This document shows positions 35,263 through 40,895 of a stretch of 40,895 nt of DNA, piece by piece. The first letter of the stretch is position 1. Every line of letters begins with the position of its first letter. Under the pieces are notes generated by a model. That model saw only the letters and a program-made list of their open reading frames with translations, was not told where the DNA came from and searched no databases. The position numbers and the translations under genes are program-made. The DNA comes from Prevotella jejuni (GTDB taxonomy: Bacteria; Bacteroidota; Bacteroidia; Bacteroidales; Bacteroidaceae), in the NCBI RefSeq assembly GCF_900187995.1, contig NZ_FZNZ01000030.1, positions 1 to 40,895 on the forward strand, given 5' to 3'.

Positions 35263-36440
35263 TGTATTGTCACCTCGAAAGCAGTTACTTTACCGACATT
35301 GAAGATAGGGTCTGGATTTCCATTCTCCCTTAGCATATTTTTTACACGCTGAATACCACGGTTAAACATATTAACATACTTCATACCACGCATAGCCTCT
35401 GCAATAATAGGATTACGATAATCATTTACCGTAGGGAAATTTTCTGGACGAGCCTCCCCATATAAGCCTCCAGCATTGAGAATCTCTATACGATTGCTAA
35501 ATTGATAAATTCTTATAGGCATATTTGATTGATAATCACGATGCATACAAGCATTCATCAGTAGCTCTCTAAGTGCGAGTTCTGGGTAGTTAAACACAAT
35601 CTGTTCTCGTAGCATACTCACAGGCATTGGACGTGAAGTTACAATAGCATCTTTTACAAAACTCTCCAACTTAGGTAGTATCGAACATAGACTTCCCCGC
35701 ATCTGCCTTTCGTTAAGAATTTCGCTTCCTGTATCTTCTCCTGCGAAATGCACATACTGAACATAACAGCCATGAAGAAAGAAAGAGGCATTTATCCCAA
35801 AAAGCACAATGGCTGCATTCGTAGGACAGTCATGAACTATGTCATAAAGATGGATTGCTGCCAATTGCTCTTGCAAAGAGCGTTTATCCGTCTTAAGAAT
35901 ATCAGCATCTATTACCTGTGGAAGATATTCATATTTTATAAACTGAGTGTCAATATCCTTTAATGATGATCCAAAACAAGGAGTGGCATCAAAAGTAGCC
36001 ATATAAGATGTTCTCTTCTCCAAAAGGACTCTTTCTTCTGACTCTGTTGCAATGTCCCGACGAGGTCCTATACGAATAAAGGTACGACCACGATATCGAA
36101 CTGGTGGAACCAAAGCTGGTGAGACCTCTACGACAAGTAAATCGCCACCTTCAAGCTCAACCCTTTCTACTGACATAATCGGTAATGGTAAGATATTGCC
36201 ATCAGAGCGAATCCCCGCTATTCGTTTCATCAAGGCATCATCAACTCTTAGTCCAGATAAAGTCCCATTGTCATAAGCACCCAAAATAAGATAACCTTTC
36301 TTTCGGGAATTTGGCAAATCGTTTGAAAAAGCACAAATAGCCTCCTGAAACTTATCCATATCACCTGTTGAACTCGTACGTTCTATTCTATAAGTCTCTG
36401 TGCTTTGCAAGAGTTCAAGAACTTCTTCTTTTATTACCAT
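34998..36440 (-). CDS. AlbA_2 / HATPase_c_4 / winged-helix protein (Schlafen-like regulator)
   Basis: A 480-residue cytoplasmic protein. The N-terminal AlbA_2 (Schlafen-like) domain (about 1-130) has the typical ETYRIERTSSTGDMDKFQEAICAFSND and GYLILGAYDNGTLSG pattern, where relatives usually show an E-FK motif. A middle region follows, then a GHKL-type HATPase_c_4 domain (about 270-390) with ALRELLMNACMHRDYQ, IEILNAGGLYG and MFNRGIQRVKNML. The C-terminal part (about 425-480; KSLTEIITHLGLKHRNNAKSRYIDPLI) is a winged helix. Members are often annotated as putative transcriptional regulators and turn up in mobile and defence contexts, but their function is not settled. It stands alone, transcribed toward the PUL leader, and no link to the PUL is shown. 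Confidence 0.82.
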   Translation of the reverse strand: MVIKEEVLELLQSTETYRIERTSSTGDMDKFQEAICAFSNDLPNSRKKGYLILGAYDNGTLSGLRVDDALMKRIAGIRSDGNILPLPIMSVERVELEGGDLLVVEVSPALVPPVRYRGRTFIRIGPRRDIATESEERVLLEKRTSYMATFDATPCFGSSLKDIDTQFIKYEYLPQVIDADILKTDKRSLQEQLAAIHLYDIVHDCPTNAAIVLFGINASFFLHGCYVQYVHFAGEDTGSEILNERQMRGSLCSILPKLESFVKDAIVTSRPMPVSMLREQIVFNYPELALRELLMNACMHRDYQSNMPIRIYQFSNRIEILNAGGLYGEARPENFPTVNDYRNPIIAEAMRGMKYVNMFNRGIQRVKNMLRENGNPDPIFNVGKVTAFEVTIQPSLSLNLVTDGEKVTKSVTKSAEVMNEIIALCQQPKSLTEIITHLGLKHRNNAKSRYIDPLIKGGFLEMTIPDKPNSRNQKYISVLS

Positions 36441-37770
36441 AACCTTTATTTATATTCTCATTGAACTTACCCATAGCATTCTTACTTAATGTAGGCTTTA
36501 TAAATCATGATTTTCCACTTACTATACTCCAGTAAACTTGATAAAACTATCAAAAGTGGTTGTACTTATTTGAGCACCAATATAACATTATGCACTCTAT
36601 GCAATCCATTTAAGTAGTTATATCCGAAGAATCATTTTTACTCTAAAAAGAATTAAATTAGAATTATCATTTCCATTTATAGAACATTCTGCCAAAAGTA
36701 TTAACTACAAAATTAAGCATTTCATAATACAACTCCAAGAAAAATAGACATTATTGTGCCACAATAATACTTTTCTTATTCGTTAAGTAGTAGCAACTTT
36801 AAGATATACTTTATTTGATGACGTATAACATTAGATTAACAATTGAAAGACAGAATATTCATTTGATCAATCGAAGAAGACAGAATAATCAAGTTTTAAA
36901 CAGAATAAACACATTTAGATTGAAAGAACTACAAATGACACGAATTGCAAATTAGAGAACATACACACTAAGACGAAATGTACACAATAAACAAATGTTT
37001 TTACAGGGGGATCGTGATTACTTCTCACCTCATGGGAATACTCACCTTTTAGTCTATTTTTTTCACAATCAGCTTTTGTAAAGGGCACAAATTACGTTCG
37101 AATTGTAAGTATTGCTGATAGCTATTGCTAATAGCTTGGGTAATAAACATTTTAATAAACCTTGCAAACAATTGCTTTGAAGCGAAATAGACCAAACATT
37201 AATAACACTCGCAAATATCCTCTGTTCCTCCACGCACCAACGGTGCCTCTGTGCCTAACGATTGCAACGATATAAAACCTCTGTGTTCTCCTTTGCTCTG
37301 TGTGACCTATCTTCAAAGTTCTAATCTCAAAAGGTATCACTCCATATTTCGGAAGAACCAGGAGAGGCTCTTCTACATTCAAGAACAGGCCCTTCTTGAG
37401 GCAAGAAGGGCGTAGTCTACAAGCAAGAAGGGCGTAGTCTTAAACGCTATACGTAATATCCTGGTTTTATGAAGGTTATAAAGTCGGTTATAGGGGATGT
37501 AATATCCTTGGTTAGCAGGCCATTAGCTCGAAGAGTTGTAATGAATTTTTATTATTCTATCATCCCTCATCTCTCCAAAGATTCAGCCCCAAGATTGTAG
37601 AAACGGTCCGCGCAATCTTTCTTTGTTTCTTCTGTTAATCAGTCTTCTCTTACCCTTCGTCTTACACTGTTATTCTGTGTCCTCATACCCTGTCGTCCCT
37701 GTCTTACACTGTTATTCTGTCTTCACTTATTCTGTCTACCTTTACCTTGTCTCCCCATGTGCACAGGTCT
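36441..37770. other. 1.3-kb AT-rich gap, no confident gene
   Basis: The first 650 bp are very AT-rich with only short frames. Around 36849-36910 GACAGAATA-like units recur. At 37205-37320 a CACAGAGGCACC / CACAGAGCAAAGGAGAACAC (minus strand) stretch resembles the dispersed CACAGA repeats elsewhere and opens a spurious frame. At 37360-37459 lies a family-3 cluster ending in AAACGCTATACGTAATAT. At about 37640-37730 two CGTCTTACACTGTTATTCTG-type repeats occur. Nothing else is recognised. Confidence 0.5.
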
Positions 37771-37780
37771 TTAAAACAAG

Positions 37781-37824
37781 AAACCCCACCACATGCGGAT
37801 GTAAGTCCTACTGTGGTGGGGTTT
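37781..37824 (-). terminator. Strong terminator after the fimbrillin-like gene
   Basis: AAACCCCACCACA (37781-37793) and TGTGGTGGGGTTT (37812-37824) form a perfect 13-bp stem with an 18-nt loop. On the minus strand it is followed by CTTGTTTT. The stem is symmetric, so it may work in both directions. It lies about 90 bp past the minus-strand stop at 37913. Confidence 0.85.
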
Positions 37825-37912
37825 ATAGTGCCTTGCTTTTATGTGTATAAAAGCATAAACTGAACGTTCTTATTAGGCTTTAGATAAAGCCTTGATGCGT
37901 GATGCTATTGCC

Positions 37913-39751
37913 TTATTTGATGTTGGCAAATGGGGCAAAAGTATTATCTGAGCCAGTAGAAGATTCTTCTATGAATACAGGACGGATAGCCTTTGCTTGT
38001 CCCTTAGAGTTCTTTGAGAAGTTCCACTCAGTTGGACCAAAGAAGAAGTCCCAGTTCAGGGCAGCAGCTGTACTACTCATATACTGACCGTAAGCTCCTA
38101 AAGAATAAACCATATCTCTATATCCTATCTTAGCTGCTCCGTCTGAACGTCTACCTGTAATAGGTAAGAATAATCCCTTGTTAGCACGAACCAATGCTGT
38201 TACGTTTGTGTATTTGTCATATCTCTTTGCCTTTGTTGGGAAAGCTTTCTTTCTCTTATCAGCATCATTCGTACTATTGTTTGTAAAGAATGCACCATAG
38301 ACTATCGTACCCTTATCGGTGTAGCAATATGCTGGGATGACATTAGCTACAGTGTAAAGCGACTTTAATTCTGTTTCGGTTGGCATACGATATTTTCTTT
38401 TATTGTTCCTTGTGTAATACCATGCGATATCACCATGCTTACCATCAGAACTTATTTTCTGAGAAATCTCGTTTTCTCCCCAAACATCTAATCCTGCGAT
38501 ACCCCTAAACGTAAGTGCATTCGCAATGGAACCAAAGCGGAAAAGATCAACATCATCTGTTGTTTGTTCTGGACCACTCTCAAACTGTGAAGACTGGAGT
38601 ATACCACCAGAAGAAACCTCCTTGCGGTTAGAACCTAACATCACAGCACGGCGTGATATCCACCACTGTGCAGGCGCAATACCCCAATACTGTTGTCCAT
38701 TCTCCTCATAGTGGATGAAATTACCAGTAGCCCATTGAATACCCTGTACCTCAACAAACGCCTTCTGCTGAGTATCTTCCATCTTCAATATATCTGAGCG
38801 ATAGACTTTACCAGTCTCGAAATTGAGTGAGTCATATGACCTTTGTAAAACTTTTCCACCTACGTAGGCTGTTACAACAACATCAGTGTATGCACCAGGG
38901 ATAAAGGCAACATAGGTATATTTACCATCTTTAGAGCTAAATTTCGTACCTGTTTTTGGTCGGAGGACGATGTTCATAACCTCGTCTTCTTCGTTGTTGT
39001 TAATATATTTTCCACTATCAAGGTCAAGGATGTCTGAACCTTTTACGTTTGAGATATAGATTGAATCGATGTTTTCAAGAGGACGATTGTTCTCGTCTGT
39101 GAAGCGTAATCCCCAGATGGTAACGATACGCTTTAGCTCACCAAGGCTTATGTCGACTTTCTTTCCTTCAACCTTCTTTGGCTTCTGCTTAGTCCATTGG
39201 AAGTCGAAACGCTCACCGATTGTCTCTGCAGTACCATCTTGCTCAGTAAGCTTTAACTCAACACGATCTTGTGTTTTGTTGCTTGCCTCATGGTAAAGAC
39301 TACTTCTCTCTTCGGTTTCTGTAACAGGTGTAATGGTTCTGTTATTGCCTTGTGCAGCCTTACCAGGATAGAGGAAAGCAATCTCGCTATTAGTAGTGAG
39401 CGCAGCACTTGAAGCTATTTCACCATCAAAATTACTCTTACCACCTAAATTACTATTTGTTATATAGCTATAGTTAGCAGTATGAAGGTTATCACCACCA
39501 ACTACGTAAGCTAAGATATCATCTTGTCTACCCCATTCAGACTTAATCTTATGGTCAGCATCTTCACTCAAAACACGTGTAGCAGGTTCCTGCTGCAGTG
39601 CGTTTGCACCATCAGCAACGAGGCTATAAGTATGGATAGTTGTATTCTCGGCTGTAGAGCTGTCTACATCGTCATGGCAGCTTGTTAGCAGTGGAGCTGC
39701 CATCAAGAAGCATGCTACAGGAAATAAGACATTCTTTTTCATTATCTTCAT
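37913..39751 (-). CDS. Fimbrillin-like surface lipoprotein
   Basis: A 612-residue lipoprotein (609 if the ATG at 39742 is used). The signal peptide ends LLTSC, with C25 as lipidation site. The N-terminal half (about 55-340) resembles Bacteroidetes fimbrillin / Mfa-like proteins: TRVLSEDADHKIKSEWGRQDD, IAFLYPGKA, YTYVAFIPGAYTDV, with a TR near the N-terminus where fimbrillins are cut by Arg-specific proteases. The C-terminal half (about 345-605) resembles FISUMP-type domains: YRMPTETELKSLYTVA, LFLPITGRRSDG, MVYSLGAYGQYMSSTA, AIRPVF. The protein is probably surface-exposed and either structural or adhesive; no enzyme motif is seen. It follows a small Gly-rich protein gene in the same operon after 24 bp. 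Confidence 0.72.
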   Translation of the reverse strand: MKIMKKNVLFPVACFLMAAPLLTSCHDDVDSSTAENTTIHTYSLVADGANALQQEPATRVLSEDADHKIKSEWGRQDDILAYVVGGDNLHTANYSYITNSNLGGKSNFDGEIASSAALTTNSEIAFLYPGKAAQGNNRTITPVTETEERSSLYHEASNKTQDRVELKLTEQDGTAETIGERFDFQWTKQKPKKVEGKKVDISLGELKRIVTIWGLRFTDENNRPLENIDSIYISNVKGSDILDLDSGKYINNNEEDEVMNIVLRPKTGTKFSSKDGKYTYVAFIPGAYTDVVVTAYVGGKVLQRSYDSLNFETGKVYRSDILKMEDTQQKAFVEVQGIQWATGNFIHYEENGQQYWGIAPAQWWISRRAVMLGSNRKEVSSGGILQSSQFESGPEQTTDDVDLFRFGSIANALTFRGIAGLDVWGENEISQKISSDGKHGDIAWYYTRNNKRKYRMPTETELKSLYTVANVIPAYCYTDKGTIVYGAFFTNNSTNDADKRKKAFPTKAKRYDKYTNVTALVRANKGLFLPITGRRSDGAAKIGYRDMVYSLGAYGQYMSSTAAALNWDFFFGPTEWNFSKNSKGQAKAIRPVFIEESSTGSDNTFAPFANIK

Positions 39752-39775
39752 TTCTAATCGTTATAAATTAATTCT

Positions 39776-40009
39776 TTAGTAATCTTCTGGTGCATCAAGG
39801 AAATTTTGCTGCGTCTTAGAATGAGCAGTACCACTTGTGAATGGGTTTGGAGCAGATCCATTACCATTGCCGCCTGTTGGGTCACCACCCTCTACAGGGT
39901 CTGTTGTTGACCCACTAATCGTTAAGATGTGTGACTCAGCTTGTACATTAACAAACGTACAAACTGGCTGAAGATATGCCATCTTCGGTGTCGTTACATT
40001 ACTTTTCAT
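39776..40009 (-). CDS. Small Gly/Asn-rich hypothetical protein upstream of the lipoprotein
   Basis: A 77-residue protein without a signal peptide or membrane segment. Its start (MAYLQPVCTFVNVQ followed by ESHILTISGS) matches a pattern I recall from many short Bacteroidetes proteins, with a Y-x-x-P near the N-terminus and an I-L-x-x-S-G about 20 residues later; their function is unknown. The middle is PVEGGDPTGGNGNGSAPNPF, flexible and possibly a linker or precursor region, and the end is acidic (DAPEDY). It has its own promoter and is followed after 24 bp by the fimbrillin-like gene, so the two are co-transcribed. Confidence 0.7.
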   Translation of the reverse strand: MKSNVTTPKMAYLQPVCTFVNVQAESHILTISGSTTDPVEGGDPTGGNGNGSAPNPFTSGTAHSKTQQNFLDAPEDY

Positions 40010-40109
40010 AACTTAATATCGTTTTTTTGTTTCGCCTAAAAATAGCTGTTACTTGTCTTAAATCTACTAATTTCGTAATAACAATCTACCTCTGATTAAT
40101 TTCGAGGTG

Positions 40110-40141
40110 CAAAGTTAGTACTTTGTTCTGATATTAACAAA
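40110..40141 (-). promoter_or_regulatory. Promoter of the small protein / fimbrillin-like operon
   Basis: On the minus strand TAACTTTG (40117-40110) is the -7 element and TTTG (40141-40138) the -33, with a 20-bp spacer. Predicted start is near 40105, giving a leader of about 95 nt. Confidence 0.75.
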
Positions 40142-40580
40142 TATTTATGCAATAAAGTTGTACAAGACTATTAATACCTGTTCATTATTGATAAATATCA
40201 ATTGTAGGGGCTAACTTGACTATTACTCGCCGTTTGTCCTTGCTAAATCAGAGGGGAGCAATGGCGCATTAGTAGCAAAAACTATCGTAAGATATTTCGA
40301 TGGAGATTAAGATTACTGTCGTTACTATCGCCTTTCATGGCTTATAATCGATTTATTCATACTGAGTTACAGCAGCTATTAAAAATGCAATCTCCCTAAA
40401 AATAGAATATAAAGAGCTACTAAGAGCGAAAGAAAAAACCCTCACAACCACTTTTCTTCGTTGGCTTCATTGCCCATGACAGCTAAACAGGACTGGCTCG
40501 GCAAACCCTTGAAAATCATACAGAAAACACCCACGGACAAGAAAGAATATCGTTTACACATATTAAAAAGTTGTAATTAT
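40142..40580. other. Gap without a confident gene
   Basis: Only short frames occur, including a 20-codon one at about 40335-40400 and a 75-codon one starting at 40461 that runs across the next promoter. Neither has a convincing start or recognisable product. Confidence 0.4.
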
Positions 40581-40583
40581 TCT

Positions 40584-40614
40584 ATTGTTTTGTTTATCTT
40601 TTTTCGTACCTTTG
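40584..40614 (+). promoter_or_regulatory. Promoter near the right end, facing the window edge
   Basis: TACCTTTG at 40607-40614 is a perfect -7 element, with ATTG at 40584-40587 (19-bp spacer) as a weak -33. Transcription would start near 40619 and run about 140 nt before the ATG at 40757. Confidence 0.6.
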
Positions 40615-40756
40615 CAGACGGTTTTGCTATTTTTAGCATGCTTAGAAATCAAGGAGTGACCCTAAAGCGGATGGGGCAGAAAGGATAAAAGGTAGTTAAG
40701 CAACAAGTGGTTGCGCTTACTATAAATGTACGATTAAATTTTAATACGATATTATT

Positions 40757-40843
40757 ATGTTTCAAAAAAACGAAGACGCTCAGATGTGTGGAGTATCAGC
40801 CGCAGAGTCAACCAGCAAGTGCAAAATTACAAAACGTGTTTAA
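40757..40843 (+). pseudogene. Start of a gene that runs into the right terminal repeat (possibly interrupted)
   Basis: An ATG-started frame of 28 codons (MFQKNEDAQMCGVSA, then 13 codons from inside the terminal repeat) follows a good promoter and a 140-nt leader. The terminal repeat starts in codon 15. If the repeat is the edge of an inserted element, only the first 14 or 15 codons are the original gene and the rest is read-through into the element. It may equally be a chance short frame. No family can be named from so few residues. Confidence 0.35.
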
Positions 40844-40895
40844 AGAACTCACACTTTGGAGTAGAAAAGTTTAATTTTTCTCTTGGTCTTTCGTT
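40801..40895 (-). repeat. Right copy of the 95-bp perfect terminal inverted repeat
   Basis: This is the exact reverse complement of 1-95. Flanking bases differ at once (window position 40800 against 96). It carries the same TAATTTTG element, here pointing left into the window. Confidence 0.9.

Noticed and set aside
37152..37382. 76-codon minus-strand frame
   Set aside because: It lies over a CACAGAG-type dispersed repeat and a family-3 cluster. The translation has no gene character.
40461..40688. 75-codon plus-strand frame
   Set aside because: It spans the TACCTTTG promoter at 40607-40614 and has no recognisable domain.

Overview
The window looks like a Bacteroidales chromosome segment, most likely a host-associated (oral or gut) Prevotella-type species. 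Reasons: SusC/SusD transport proteins, type IX secretion (T9SS) sorting tails, a short 290-residue primary sigma factor, fimbrillin-like lipoproteins, and promoters of the Bacteroidetes form (TTTG, about 19-20 bp, TAnnTTTG). I see no rRNA, tRNA, phage, CRISPR or complete transposase.

Layout. (1) 1-1900: terminal repeat, a membrane-anchored hypothetical protein and repeat-rich DNA. (2) 1910-3457: a Ser-type sulfatase with a clear promoter and a possible 20-codon leader ORF. (3) 3551-4830: two separate 44-bp minisatellites. (4) 4839-8275, minus strand: a TonB-dependent receptor and the housekeeping sigma factor. (5) 8376-9830: a mosaic of dispersed repeats. (6) 9833-13312, minus strand: a small membrane protein and a YfhO-family membrane protein. 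(7) 13419-14880, plus strand: mtnN (pfs) and luxS, the two enzymes that turn S-adenosylhomocysteine into homocysteine and the AI-2 precursor. (8) 14881-16680: further repeat mosaic. (9) 16684-17199: a HutD/Ves-family protein. (10) 17485-34134, minus strand: a polysaccharide-utilisation locus (PUL) of susC, susD and three consecutive GH85 endo-beta-N-acetylglucosaminidase homologues, each with a signal peptide and a T9SS-type C-terminal tail. (11) 34998-36440: an AlbA_2/HATPase/winged-helix regulator-like protein. (12) 37913-40009, minus strand: a small glycine-rich protein followed by a fimbrillin-like lipoprotein. (13) 40010-40895: a promoter and the first codons of a gene that run into the terminal repeat.

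The most coherent system is the 16.6-kb PUL. SusC/SusD would import oligosaccharides released at the cell surface by three related but divergent GH85 enzymes. GH85 enzymes cut the chitobiose core of N-linked glycans, so host glycoprotein glycans are the likely target. The sulfatase elsewhere in the window could remove sulfate from host glycans, but it is not linked to the PUL by position.

Two features stand out outside the genes. The first and last 95 bases are perfect inverted copies of each other, so either the contig stops in a multicopy element or the segment is bounded by inverted repeats. The intergenic DNA is also unusually rich in structured repeats: several interspersed families, and tandem arrays whose periods cluster at 21-22, 44 and 66 bp.
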